DNA of 64,000 nt, taken from the NCBI RefSeq assembly GCF_032118995.1, contig NC_092652.1:20444544-20508543 (forward strand), read 5' to 3'. Of the stretch, positions 35,901-46,458 are shown piece after piece. The number at the start of each line of letters is the position of its first letter. Position 1 is the stretch's first letter. Below the pieces are notes generated by a model that was not told the DNA's origin, did not search any database, and saw only the letters and a program-made list of their open reading frames with translations. Origin of the DNA: Asterias amurensis. Its lineage: Eukaryota > Echinodermata > Asteroidea > Forcipulatida > Asteriidae. The translations under genes and the position numbers were made by a program.

Positions 35901-38900
35901 GGCAGCCGTTTTCTTTCTCTATTACAGAGCGTACATTGCAAGTATAATGTATTTTTGGACACGGAGATGATCGACACCAGCCAAATCCAGGGTACCTGCA
36001 ATCCTAACTTTAAACACAAGAAGAAATTCAACTTTACAGTTGTCACATCCAATGTAAGTAAAATGTGTAGAAAATAGTATTGATAAAATAGTATTGATGA
36101 AATAGTATTGATAAAGTTTTGCATTTTGAGATTGCAGCTTTTTAAGGCATATTATGCAAATTATGTATCTGGTGGTTCCCAAAATTGTTGCATAATAACA
36201 GTTGATGTTTCAAAGCACAGATGCGTTTCAAGTAAAACAATTTAAAGTGTCAAATGAAGGTGCTACTTGAATGTTGGCGAGTAGCTTGTTGCGAAGTGTT
36301 GGAGCTATGACCAAAAAAGCATGATCAGCATAGCGTGTCATGGTCCCAGGGAAAGCTGGAAATTAGCTGTGGAAGAAGAGCCAAGGCGAAGGATGTAGGG
36401 AAAATAAAAGTGGTTTCTAATTTTTAAGGTTTTTTTTAGTTCATCTAGACAGCTTGTGCAATATCTGCCATACCTTATTTTATAGGTGTAGTTTTTTTGT
36501 TTAAGGTAGCACAATTGATTTATCAGTATTCATGGTATATGGGTAAATGGTGTCACATGTGCATTGCTTATACAAACAATTGCGGTGAAGGAAACCAGTA
36601 TTTCTGGTCCATTGATCGACCCCTTGCACGCGTGTGACACACGGCGACTGATGCCACGCTTCCCATGTTGGTGGGCAAGTTAGGTTTACGTGTGTTAACG
36701 CCGCGTCGCCTAAAATGCGCACTACACTGCATAACCCACAGCATAGTCTATGCATAGAGTTATACATGAAAACGCACAGTGAAATTGCCCACCAGTATGG
36801 CGCATTCAAGATTTTTCTGATGATGACGTCAGGTGAAATGGGTCAACACATGCAAGTTAGGTATCTGAGGGGTATGGTCGCATGAAGTTGTCGCATAGAA
36901 TGTAAGCAAAATAAAAGCTATTTGAATTCTATGTTTGTTGTCCATTTACAGTTGGTGCAATATCTACTGCACGATCACTTGGTAATCCAGATCTGGGGAA
37001 CACAGAAAGCGTCTCAAGACGGCAAGAAAACCAAGAAGAATACTAAAGAGATCATGCTGGCTGAAGCCATCAACAAGGCACGGGATGTCAACGGCTCTGG
37101 TGTGAATCTGGTACGGTTCTACTCACACTAATTAACTTTATTTCTTTTCTATTAAATAACAATAATAATAATAATAAATAATGCTTATAAAGCGCCTTAC
37201 ATTCATGACTGGACCCCAAGGATCTGTACACATTAAAAATAGCTCCAAACAAGAGGCAGAAAATAACCAAAGAGCAAAAAAAAGATTTTACATGTTTATT
37301 TTACTATGTACAATGTGTATATGAGTTGAGGCATTGCATGGTGAGGTATCAATATTTATTTGGTTTGCAGTAACACCATGTGTGTGTCTACTTGCCAAGG
37401 GGTGGATTTCACAAAGGTAGTCCTAACTTAGGACTAGTCCTAGGCAATGCTAAGAGATAGGACCAGTCCTAAGTTAGGATGAGTTACTGGTCCTAACTTA
37501 GGACCAGTCCTATCTCTTAGCATTGCCTAGGACTAGTCCTAAGTTAGGACTACCTTTGTGAAATCCACCCAAGTAGAGTTTGTTATTCAGAGAATTGTCT
37601 TGCTATTATGTACAATATTCACTTTGTTTTCGAACTAGGAACTAATTGCTTGTTTTATTCATAAAAATTCTTTTGTTTGGGTGCTCCGTTACAGATGGAC
37701 AGTGGTTCTCTGGATGTCAATGTATTGTTCAATAGTGTATGATACATTTTTGATGACCATTATTCATTCTTTATCTGTAAGATTGTTTGAACAGAAATAA
37801 AACAAAGAAGCAAACAAAGATGTTGGGCAATGCAGATGATGTACGAATACCTTGCCTTTTATGTAGGCAAGTCGCCAGACACACAAGGCCTGAAGGCCTC
37901 TTCAAGGTGTGGGCTACAAATGTTTTTTTCCAAAGGCCGTTGCCATCTACTCGTGGGGCTGAAACAGGGTTACCTCTTTTGCAGTCCATACAGATGTAGG
38001 CTTGGGTATCATCAGTCCGAAGCCTGGCCGGTATGAGCACAGGCATGCTTCGTTTTTGAAAGGGCAAAGGCACCAAGGCATTTTCTCCTTGATAAAGGGC
38101 ACCCTATGAGGAGTTTATAAATTTCTCCTGGAGCATTTAAAGGGCACCAAGGCAATATCCAGGGGGCATGGAGGCAAACTTTGTCTATGTAATCTCTTTA
38201 TGCCAGCATACTTTTTGCCGTTTTTTCAACATATAGCTCTCAATATTTAGATCTTAGTTTCATACCTTTCTGTCAATGGTGACTCTCAAATTATAAACAT
38301 GGTTGTTATTTTAGTCTTTTATTCAAATGTTGATTGACTTTAATTAAGGTGTGGATGTCATTCTCTGTGTTTCATTGTTTGTGTTTACAGACCCTAGATG
38401 CAGAGACGAAAGCCAAAAACATGTTCCAGTTCGCCATCATGAAGAAAAGGCAAGAGAGAATGGAAGCCAAGATTGTAAGTTCACAACAGACCGCGCAAAT
38501 CTTGCACATTAGAAAGTCAAATCAAACGTTTGTTTTTTCCATACCTAAATCTTGTCAGTAATTTGTTGCTTTTTATTGAATCATTGTGTACCTAATGTAT
38601 CATACATGTATCTAATACTGAATTGCTTTTCAAATTCGACATAAATGTGCATTATTGTATTGAACTGATTGAATGACAGCATTGAAATGAAAGAAGCTAT
38701 TGAATGAAAATGAAGAATGAGTATTATATTATTGTATTCCAATCTTCTGCAACCCTTTCTGATCAAGACACTGCCGTTTGAAACTTAGTTTGTCTTTTAC
38801 ATCATACCCATGAAATGCCTTGACTACTTTTTTTGTAACGCTTGTCTACTATTTTTACATTGCCTTTACACTGTCCATGTATTTTGTGTTAACTTTTTTG

Positions 38901-40739
38901 CCCATACTTGCAGGTATTTGCAGAAATTTCAAATAATGTTTTAGCTTTAAAGGATGGTTTATTTAAATTTGTCTGCCCCTTGGAAACCACTTTAAAAGAA
39001 AGCCTGTGTAATGATGATACATATGCAGTTTTCAATTTAATTGTCATTTTCGTAACTTTTTCTCACTTAGATGTTCTATATCTTTAAGTTTTTTCTTCAT
39101 AAAGCCTGGTTCATTCTTCACGCAAATTGCGCAAGTGAAGCGAATTTCCCGGTATCACCTACTTCGCTCTGCATTTCCTTTTGCGTGAACCGGGCTTTAA
39201 TGCTCTGTCAAAATTTTGATGCTTGATTGCTTGGTACCCCCATGGGGCATTTATGTCTGAATTGGGTGCTTGGAATCTCATGAGTTCTTTAGGAGAGGTA
39301 CAATGTACTTCCGATAGGAAAGTAGTGTGTTGGTATAGGAACATACAGGTACCCTCTACCCCCAAATCAGGCATGGTTATTTCAAAAGGCTGATTGTTAA
39401 AGTTTTGACTTCTTTCTCAGTTCAGCCTCCATACTCTTCTTTAAATTTACTTGTATATTAATTGGTAATTTTACTTACTTTTCTGAATTTAATGTATAGA
39501 ATTGTGTAACAGTGTGGGAATGATGTTCTATTTGATTGAATTTTTGAAGGTGGATAACAAAGTCAGTACAGTGAACTTGTCCAGTACATCTACTGAGATT
39601 TTCTATTGTTATGCAGTTATCTTTTAGCCTTTTTGCTCTTTTTTTTTGTTTTTATTTTTTTATAATTTTTTTTTTTAAAGTGGTTTTATAATTGTATTCT
39701 CTGTATTATGTTTTTCCTTTTACCTAACTGTACTTTTTTTAAATTTTAATTTAAGCGTTTTGAGGTCGAGCAGAAGGCGCTATATAAATATCACCTTATC
39801 TTGTAGGCTATCTTTTAATCTTTATGCTCCTTTTGCTTTTGTTTGTTGGTTTTTTTTCTAAGTGGTTTTATAATTGTATTCTCTGTATTATGTGGTGCTT
39901 TTTACCTAACTTTATTTTTTTTTCTGGTAATTTTTTTCTGGTTATTTTTATTATCGGCCTAGCATAAGGAGGTATATAATAGCACCTTAACCTTTTTATT
40001 AATATTATTAAATATTATTACTATTATTATCACTGCATTGCCATTGACACAACACTGTGTGTATTTTTTTAACCGACGCAGGCTCAGTTCCGTAAGGTAG
40101 TTGCCACCGCTGAGAAGCACAATAAGGCTCGAGTGGAGACTATGGTCTTGAAGACGGTGCTCAATGCACAGAACGCCAAGATGGCTGACATGGCAATCGC
40201 TCGCATCCCAAAGGATGAGGCCGGAGGAAATCTAGGTGAGTGGTAGCACTTTGTCAAACATCTTTAAATTGATGAGATTTTTTGTGTGTGAAATGGTAAA
40301 CATTGTGTGAAGATAACATATTTTAAATGTTCTTTTATTTTTGTATGAACTGCAAGAACCACAGTTGAAATTAATTATAAGAGTTAAGGTTCTGATCATG
40401 TCAAAAAGCCCCACACTGCTGTTCATGAAAAAAATTAATACGCCAGTGGACTGCCAGAAATTCTGCTGGACCTTGACAGTTTGCCGATCTACAGACAATC
40501 CTACGCAAAAAAAACATTTTTGAAATTGTTCCATTAAAATAAAAAAGTACATCCCATGACTTGTTGCTTTGTTTCCAGCAAATCCATCACAACTGTTTTC
40601 ATTTTGTGTACAATTTTTACAAACTGTAGCTAAGGTCCTGTACTATATATAATCATTAAACCATTATTCTATATTTTGCCTTTTTTCATGCATTTTAGGA
40701 GAAGAGACTCAGAAATCTGGAGTTTGTGTCGTCATGTGA
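23963..40739 (+). CDS. KIF28: Kinesin-3 family motor, KIF28/KLP-6 type, with C-terminal CaaX box
   Basis: Microtubule plus-end motor. 21 exons join in frame to 981 residues: 23963-24007, 25151-25342, 26170-26302, 27001-27195, 28068-28287, 28847-28977, 29339-29470, 30031-30201, 30914-31029, 31484-31665, 31871-32002, 32583-32737, 33222-33370, 33624-33758, 34359-34442, 35273-35482, 35928-36053, 36952-37110, 38391-38474, 40082-40235, 40699-40739. Visible motifs: [10 protein letters not shown] at the start, P-loop GQTGSGKS (106-113), switch I NATSSRAH (222-229) and switch II DLAGSER (258-264), all intact. A coiled-coil neck follows the motor, then an FHA domain at about 465-560, a long beta-rich tail typical of this subfamily, and a charged helical end. 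The last four residues are CVVM, a prenylation-type CaaX box. The length fits KLP-6/KIF28P. Relatives act at mitochondria (vertebrate KLP6) or in cilia (worm KLP-6). Intron 1 is an AT-AC U12-type intron. Confidence 0.93.
24008..25150 (+). other. U12-type AT-AC intron in the kinesin gene
   Basis: After CGG CCT TTT (RPF) the donor is ATATCCTTTT, the exact AT-AC minor-intron consensus. The 3' end is TTTACCTTAACCTTTCACAC, with a near-perfect U12 branch point CCTTAAC 10 nt before the terminal AC. Joining here gives RPF|NGRES in phase 0, the expected kinesin motif RPFN. No usable GT donor follows the RPF codons before the in-frame stop. Confidence 0.9.
27190..27640 (+). repeat. Degenerate tandem array in kinesin intron 4
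   Basis: Words of the type GAGTAGTCTTGAGTTATTAT, CACTCATTTGTTA and AATCACTCATTGTC recur irregularly about every 60-110 bp. A related CTCACTCTCACTC-rich stretch occurs at 31770-31860. The units are too diverged to give a firm period. Confidence 0.5.
29130..29182 (-). repeat. Conserved hairpin module, inverted orientation
   Basis: On the minus strand: CCTGAAGACGAGCAAAGTAT then ACTGTCCGAAACGTTGAGAC. It is the same module as at 8770-8832, 34600-34740 and 43070-43215, here in a kinesin intron in antisense orientation. Confidence 0.55.
29501..29641. repeat. Palindromic element, family N
   Basis: Ends CATATCCGAATTGGCGGCTA and TAGCCACCAATTCGGACACG are inverted and continue into ACGACTACGGCTACAGCT. 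Two relatives are at 41831-41955 and 56469-56599. It lies in kinesin intron 7, a few tens of bases after the exon. Confidence 0.8.
30650..30830. repeat. Dispersed repeat, family H (longer copy)
   Basis: It is bounded by AAGCAGGCCTGGAATTTCAT and GTGATTCCAGGCCTGCC, which are inverted. Inside are GGGACACTTCCATTGCAAAA and GGGGCACCAAGGCC. The inverted ends suggest a DNA-element origin for this family. Confidence 0.55.
31193..31340. repeat. Dispersed intronic repeat (relative of 8085-8310)
   Basis: It contains CAATGCACAGTGGACAGTAT, GGGGAAATCTGTTCTTGGCG, TTTATTTTGCTCAGAGTGCT and GCCTGCCCAGCACTGCGCTG. A diverged copy lies in the coiled-coil gene. Confidence 0.35.
32090..32390 (+). repeat. Dispersed repeat, family J
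   Basis: It contains CTTCCGCCCAGGTAGTATTT, AAAATCTACTCAGCGGTAGT, ATCTATCTGGCAAGTAGATA and CACTCATGGTGTTACAACAA. It parallels the PFDN5 intron copy at 19940-20200. It starts CTCCTGACGATGACCAGGGG, reminiscent of the hairpin module found elsewhere. Confidence 0.5.
32918..33085. repeat. Inverted-repeat element, family K
   Basis: It runs from CCCAATTTTATAGAGCTGCT to GTGCTTACAAGCAGCTCTAG and includes GACCAGTCACAAATGGTACA and GCGGGTAACCAGC. The ends are inverted, and two relatives lie at 6531 and 17996. Confidence 0.7.
34600..34745 (+). repeat. Hairpin module with about 145-bp shared tail
   Basis: CTTGAAGACGATCAGAGCAT, then ACTTATCGAAACGTTGAGTC, then a body ending TTCACCATGCAAAGCTTC. The copy at 43070-43215 has the same order and spacing and ends TTCCACCGTGCAAAGTTGC. 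Confidence 0.6.
34892..35267. repeat. TTAA-flanked palindromic MITE, family A', full length
   Basis: TTAA (34892-34895) then AGGGAAGGTACACGTTTGGG; right end CCAAACGTGTACCTTCCCT then TTAA (35264-35267). The core is family A. Its right end lies five bases before the exon-16 acceptor and supplies the pyrimidine tract. Confidence 0.88.
37140..37265 (+). repeat. AAT microsatellite and LINE/SINE-type tail
   Basis: An (AAT)n-like run, AATAATAATAATAATAAA, precedes ATGCTTATAAAGCGCCTTAC and GGACCCCAAGGATCTGTACA. The phrase AAGCGCCTTA or its variants also appears at 39765, 43720 and 45830, suggesting a shared retroposon tail. Confidence 0.4.
37401..37569. repeat. Long near-perfect foldback element (about 80-bp arms)
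   Basis: The left arm begins GGTGGATTTCACAAAGGTAG and the right arm ends CTACCTTTGTGAAATCCACC. Within the arms TCCTAACTTAGGACTAGTCC repeats as nested small palindromes. The loop is only about 10 bases. It lies in kinesin intron 18. Confidence 0.9.
38045..38175. repeat. Dispersed repeat, family H
   Basis: TTGAAAGGGCAAAGGCACCA, GGGCACCCTATGAGGAG and CCAGGGGGCATGGAGGCAAA closely parallel the copy at 22195-22340. Confidence 0.6.
39100..39200. repeat. Short TIR element (AAGCCTGGTTCA ends)
   Basis: AAAGCCTGGTTCATTCTTCA at the left is mirrored by GCGTGAACCGGGCTTTAA at the right. The element at 52257-52731 has related termini (AAGCCCAGTTCATACTTCCT). Confidence 0.7.
39590..39995 (+). repeat. Two copies of a LINE-type 3' tail
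   Basis: TTATCTTTTAGCCTTTTTGC, then AAAGTGGTTTTATAATTGTA and TTCTCTGTATTATG, then CCTAACTGTACTTTTTTTA, occurs twice in tandem (about 39615-39790 and 39815-39985). The first ends GCGCTATATAAATATCACCT and the second GAGGTATATAATAGCACCTT, typical of non-LTR tails. It is directly upstream of kinesin exon 20. Confidence 0.55.
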
Positions 40740-41237
40740 GCTGTGCTTTCCTTACAAGGAGCTCTCCTTCAAAGAATATGTCTTTCAGTAATGAATATAT
40801 GTATATATTACATGCACTATAAGTCAGAGTTGTTGAAAATGAGTTAGTTAAACGAGTGGGAGGTGATCAAGTTTGAAGGGGGGGGGCAGCAGTGTTTTTA
40901 GCAGAAGGTGTTTTCCTGACTAGAAAATGGACACAGCAATAACATGTAAAGATTCAAAGGGGCTTGTCGCTATGATGAAAGCAGGTATGTGGCTAAATAT
41001 GGAATTGTGACATAAGTTATTGCAATGCACTCTCCATAGATATAATATGAAGAGAGGGCGTGCTTGTGTAGTAACTGGGTGAGATATCATAATTCCATGT
41101 ACAGCCATAAGCCCTGTTTGATCATGACAACACAGCCCCTTTATAAGTGTAGAAAATTGGTCATCCCATTTAATCACAAGTGCCTATTGAAAGTGGATTG
41201 CCAAAAAGGGAAATCTCAAAACTTTGAGATGCTTCCT

Positions 41238-41621
41238 TTAAAGGAACATTACAGAATTGGTTTTACTAGCAAAAAAATTGCTGGCAGTGTAATCACTTTA
41301 TGTAATCCACAATGTACATCAACTGACAAACCTGTAGAAGTTTGAGATCGATTGGCCATCTGGGTCACAAGAGAATAGTGAAAAACCGATTACAAATTTT
41401 TCATTGCATCGAAGGCAAAACAAAAATGAATAAAACGCTCATTGAGCGATAAACTCAAAATGCGAAATTAGATTATTTATTTCTCATCAAATATTAAATT
41501 TCAGACAAAAATATTTCAAGGGATGTTTTCTACTAGCATCATTAGTAGACTGTGTAAATTTTATGTAAATCTGTGATCTTCACGATTTCTGTTTCTTACC
41601 AATTCTGTAACGTTCCTTTAA
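41238..41621. repeat. TTAA-flanked palindromic MITE, family D, full length
   Basis: TTAA then AGGAACATTACAGAATTGGT; right end ACCAATTCTGTAACGTTCCT then TTAA. The interior includes GATCGATTGGCCATCTGGGT and AAAACGCTCATTGAGCG. It is 384 bp long, with partial copies at 13518-13690 and 20936-20980. Confidence 0.9.
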
Positions 41622-41830
41622 ATACGTAAGCAGGCAAATGATCACTGACTGTTCTTTTGTGTGATGGAGTACAATATGCCTTAACTGCTGCACATTCATA
41701 CAGTCATAAAAAATGTAGAATAATTTTTAAATATTACGAAATATTTTTGATCTGTCCACGTGTGAAATCTTTTCAGTAATTTTGAGACACAAAAAGAATT
41801 GTGTGTGCCTTATACCAACTGAAAAAAAGT

Positions 41831-41955
41831 CTACGGCCGGTCCGGCTTCGGCTACAGCTACGGCTAGGGTGCGCGCGTCTGCCTATTCTTCAACACTGAC
41901 AGACACGCTGATCTAGACGTTGCTGTAGCCGAAGTCACCAATGCAGACATGGCCT
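41831..41955. repeat. Palindromic element, family N
   Basis: CGGCTTCGGCTACAGCTACG and GCTGTAGCCGAAGTCACCAA are the arms. The interior GCGCGCGTCTGCCTATTCTT, CAACACTGACAGACACGCTG matches the copy at 56469-56599 in reverse orientation. Confidence 0.75.
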
Positions 41956-42283
41956 TACACTAAAGTTGTTTTGGGTGAGATCAGATATTGTAACTGAGGT
42001 GTCAAATTCAACCTCAGTTGGTTTTACATGTATATATTTTTTCTTCATGTGTAATTCAAGTTGTGTACAAAAAAGTGTTACACATGTTTATGAGGATTCT
42101 TTTATAGTTTTTGACCAAAATATTTCTAGCAGGAGTTTATTCATATGTATTGGAAATATTAGTATACCAAAGATTTACAGGGTGGGCATTATTTATATAT
42201 AGTTGAGGCCTTTTTCCAGATTATAAACAAACACTTTATATCGATGAGTTTCGATGGCGGAAACCTGAATTTTTACCCCACCA

Positions 42284-42345
42284 ACATGACTCGACTATCT
42301 CACCGCAACAGACCATTAACGACTTGTCCACAAGTCTACAATCAG
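42284..42345 (+). repeat. Arm of the 4367-type inverted-repeat element
   Basis: TCGACTATCTCACCGCAACA, GACCATTAACGACTTGTCCA and CAAGTCTA match 4422-4472 with few changes. No second arm is visible here. Confidence 0.6.
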
Positions 42346-43069
42346 TATAGAGCATGTCACATCGCTTGTTGACAAAAGAGCGTCAGAGCCTAGACTTCAT
42401 GTAGGAATGAATTGTACACAGCCCAAGAGAAGAAGACGTTTAATCTCACATATTATTGAGATTGCACTGTACAATTTGTATCAACTTTTTACAATATGAA
42501 GAAAGGAGGCACATCTCAAAACTTGTACAGATGTTACATTTATAACTCATGAATTTGTCAGAAATTATGGCACAAAATGTAAAATTTCCCATTACCAGTG
42601 TAAGTGGGCCGAGGGCACTACTATATTTAGCTGGACACAGATTCATATTTTAAGGCGGGTGGATTATTGATTTGTCTCTTAGCTTAAACTGGTTTATTTT
42701 GACGAAGCACGAGGGACCTATATCCTGCACACCAGTGTGAGTAAATTGCCTGCAAGAATGGCTCTGGAGTGAACACAAGGTCACTCTTTTTGTAAGGAAA
42801 GGTTACATGGTCTATATGATTGGTTCTGTGGAGTGTTCACGTGTATTGTTTGGTGAAACTTATTGCTCACCAATTGAGCTGTGACTTTCTGCGTTGTGAC
42901 CAGTGGGCTACATTTATTGAACTTTTAACCATAAAGCAGAAACTTTCCAAGAGAAAAATCTGTCTTGAACCCGCAGTTTACCAGCTGAAATGCCATTTTA
43001 ATGTACATTTGCTGTTGCTGGTGCCCTACTGCTCACCTTTTTTTTTGCTAATGCAACTTAACCAGAGCT

Positions 43070-43215
43070 TTCTCCAGAAGACGATCAGAGCATACTGATC
43101 GAAACGTCGAGTTGAAACCAACTGATCTTTTCAGAACCACCCCAAGTCATTAGAGAGAGTCATTACACCTTTCCATATCGTATTTCCACCGTGCAAAGTT
43201 GCTTATCCGACTTAA
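43070..43215 (+). repeat. Hairpin module with about 145-bp tail
   Basis: CCAGAAGACGATCAGAGCAT, then ACTGATCGAAACGTCGAGTT, followed by a body ending TTCCACCGTGCAAAGTTGCT. This is the same organisation as 34600-34745. Confidence 0.6.
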
Positions 43216-43676
43216 CCAGAGCTGTTATTTTCTGACAATCAGCATTCTTTCTTTTGGGAGATTTAAAAACACAAAAATTCAGAATATTATATATATTATA
43301 TAAGTAAACGTTTATTTTTGTTTTCTTTGAAATAAGTTTAACATTTTTTATTTATGTAGAGTTTTTACAGAAGTTAAAAAAAAGGATGTAAAAAATTCTT
43401 TCAAGAGGAGCATTTTCAGGAAGTTTCTTTTTTTTGTATTCAAGTTTTGAAAAATATCACTCTATATTTTATTTGTCTGTAAAGTGTGTGAACATGAGAA
43501 TATGACTGCAATAAAATAAACTAGAAACTACATTTTCCATCTCTCAGTGCAGAGCTTCTTGTTTTTATTTGTTTGACAAGACTTTCAGTCAACATTTAGA
43601 ATGACAACGAACATGTTTTATGTTTTTTTGTCAGTTTGATGCATAATTTATTTAGTACAATTTTTAAGATAACAAG

Positions 43677-46458
43677 CACATCAATATTATTAATAATAAT
43701 AAATACATATTTATTTATATAGCGCCTTATGGTGGGCCTCAAGGCGCTTAATACAAAATTAAAAAAACATTTATGTTAAAAGCAACACAAAATGTTTCAA
43801 CTATCCAAAGTTTGGTCACAATAATAAGTTCTAGCAGTGTTGTGGCGAAGCCCGAGTGTGACCCTGTGAGGCCCCCAAACAAAAAGCTTGAGTCCAAAAA
43901 TCGAAGGCTCTTAACTCTTTTTTTTTTTTTTTTTTGGGGGGGGGGTGGGGGCTCGCTTCTTACTACACAGCCTTTTTGGTCCTTCTAATACTTAGAACTT
44001 TTTGATACTGTTCAAGTTTTTAAAATTACATATAGTCAAACCCTGTTTTAAAGAGCACAGTTATAAAGAGGTTCTGCTTATATAAAGAGTACACACTGAA
44101 GACCTGAATCTCATTTCTGCTGTGTTTCTTGATGTTTTGGTATCCTCTTACAACAATTTTTGTTATAAAATGGTAATTTGGCCAGTACCAGCGATCTTGT
44201 TATAACAACAGACAACTGTACATGTAAACATTCCTTATATAATTTGAACTTTAGTTCTGACGAAAAATCAATGGTACAGTAAGTCAATTAAATCATTATA
44301 TATGTCTTGTATTAAAGCATGCATCGAACATTACTGTTAGTTGTAAATGACCAGTATCAAACTTCAGAATGGTCAAAGTGTAGTCTCAAATGCCTACAAA
44401 ACAAAACCCGAATCTGAACAAGAAAACATTGGAAAAATCTTGCCAAGAAAAAAATGTAGAGTAAAATTGAATGCATTGACAGCTAAACAAAAACCAAACT
44501 TTTGAGTAGATTGGAGGAACATTCGTGACTTTGGACAAGAGTTAATGAATTGCTGAAATTGGTCGAGAAAATCTGTACTTAAAAGGGAACTGAATCATGT
44601 GCTGCCCCTTGTAGTACTATTAACAAATATCTACAGAAATAGAACAACTATAAAGTACTTGAGTTCAAAAGAAAGTACAAACATTAGATTTCGATATGAA
44701 CATTGATTAAAGTAAATAAATATTTATAGAAAATATTTACAGAGTATGTATATTTCTTATTGATAATAATGCTGAAGTGCATTAAAACAGCTTCATGTAT
44801 CATTACAGTACAGGTAAATGGAAAATGAACATTTGGTAAACACTCTGAACAATAATGGCAGTAAAAACATTAGATTCGAGGCCCACAGAATGTTTTGTAG
44901 AATACAACATTTTGAGAAAAAGATTTTCCCTCAAAGTTATGTGGTTTATGTAAAAGCATCACTTTCATTAACGTTTCTGTTTTTGATTGTGTATTCATAA
45001 ATGCCTCAGACAGTTTCGCTATTCCTATTGGTGGAGAGCACGTCACGTGGGTGTGTATAAACCTTTGTTTATGACCAGTAAAAAGTGTTAAAACATGGGC
45101 GTGACACATGAGCTTGCACCTGTTCTTATAAGACAGTTTCTTCGTCTCGGTAAAATTATCAGTACCAGGCCTCGTTGGTATTAAACCACTAGTTGAAAAC
45201 CTCTTCACCACACATTGATTATCTTATTCCTACACAATAAGGCAAATTATTCTTCCTACCTGGACACATTCGCTCCCCTAGTTTCCACTAGTTTCACAGG
45301 TTAGTTTTGTTGTATACATCAACACTCAAACAGATCGATCGGTCCCAAAAAATCCAAAGGTATACTTTGCCTATAAAGGTGAAATGAACAGAGCTAATAC
45401 CTGGAGGTAATTAATTTATAGATCTATCAAATAGTTTGATGCATCAAGATTGTAAGAATAATAATAATATATTAAGGTAATTATAATAGTACAGAGCATC
45501 TGTATAGCGATTTGAAAAATAGCACATTTTTACAGGAAACATTAAATACAAAACAAAAAACCTACAACAAACATGAACAACATACAAATTGACCCTGGAA
45601 TTGCTTATGAAGACATTTGAATACAGGCAACGAGATCGCTTCACTCATACAAGCAAGGAAGCTCATTCCACAGACGTGGGACAACCACAGCTAATAAGCT
45701 ATCCCCTGCCTACCTTCTAGTTATAGGGACAGAAAGTTTGGCCTGACCGTCTTTTTACAAGGTGTTCAAGGCATTTGAACAAAGAGAAACACATTTAAGA
45801 AAGGTTATGTAGTTTTTACGAGACACATTTATATAGCGCCCTAATAAGGCTTCACAAGGTGCTGCTGCGCAATTGCCAGAAAGACTCAGGCCAATAAACC
45901 ACCGTCTCTTAGTCATAAGTGTAACTGGGATATTTTTTGTTTGGGTCATTACACCATACCCGTACCCACGGCTTTACGCCCTATCCAGTTTGCAGCAATA
46001 ATTGTTAAGTGTCTTAGTTGTAGGCATGTTATTTGGAAAAATGTAGGAATATTTTATCGAGTATGGGGGCTGACCTGCGTGTAGACATGGTATAGGCTTT
46101 AATAGGCATTTCAAGCTCTTTAATCACAAGTGTTCAGATTTTCCCAAGAAACCAGATTAAAGTAAGAAGAATATCATAAGGTTTATCGCCAATAGCAAAA
46201 TATCAAGAGAGGGCGCTGTTGAACCCACACAAAGATATAGGTGATGCGTGCGCGAGTCGTGTATGACAACATACATCGCATAGCAATCTGCCCCGTACCC
46301 CTTCCCACAACGCATTGCGCTTCTGAATCGTGATAAACTTTATGCCTGCGAGTGTCAAACCAGGACTGGAACCCACACTCTGCTCCTGTTGATAAGCTTG
46401 ATAACTCGGCCTCGGTACGCCAGGAGGGTGAAGACATCTTACAGTTGATCCATCAAGT
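43677..46458. other. Kinesin-SSUH2 intergenic region, repeat-rich
   Basis: I see no convincing gene. It starts with an AAT-rich run and a TTTATATAGCGCCTTATGGT tail (43677-43760). A T17G10-type homopolymer block is at about 43919-43950. An A/T-rich stretch follows, then a partial copy of the element also found at 54108-54632, and a 45820-45960 repeat with ATATAGCGCCCTAATAAGGC. The SSUH2 3' UTR probably occupies its right end. Confidence 0.45.
44983..45200. repeat. Partial copy of dispersed family M
   Basis: TTCATAAATGCCTCAGACAG, CTATTCCTATTGGTGGAGAG and CACGTCACGTGGGTGTGTAT match the start of 54108-54632. It ends with CGTTGGTATTAAACCACTAG. Confidence 0.65.

Larger units (their letters stand above)
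40740..43560 (+). other. Probable kinesin 3' UTR and downstream region
   Basis: There is no coding exon after the kinesin stop. The stretch contains a family-D MITE, a family-N element and a hairpin module. AATAAA at 43510-43515 is a candidate poly(A) signal. The real transcript end may be earlier. Confidence 0.35.
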
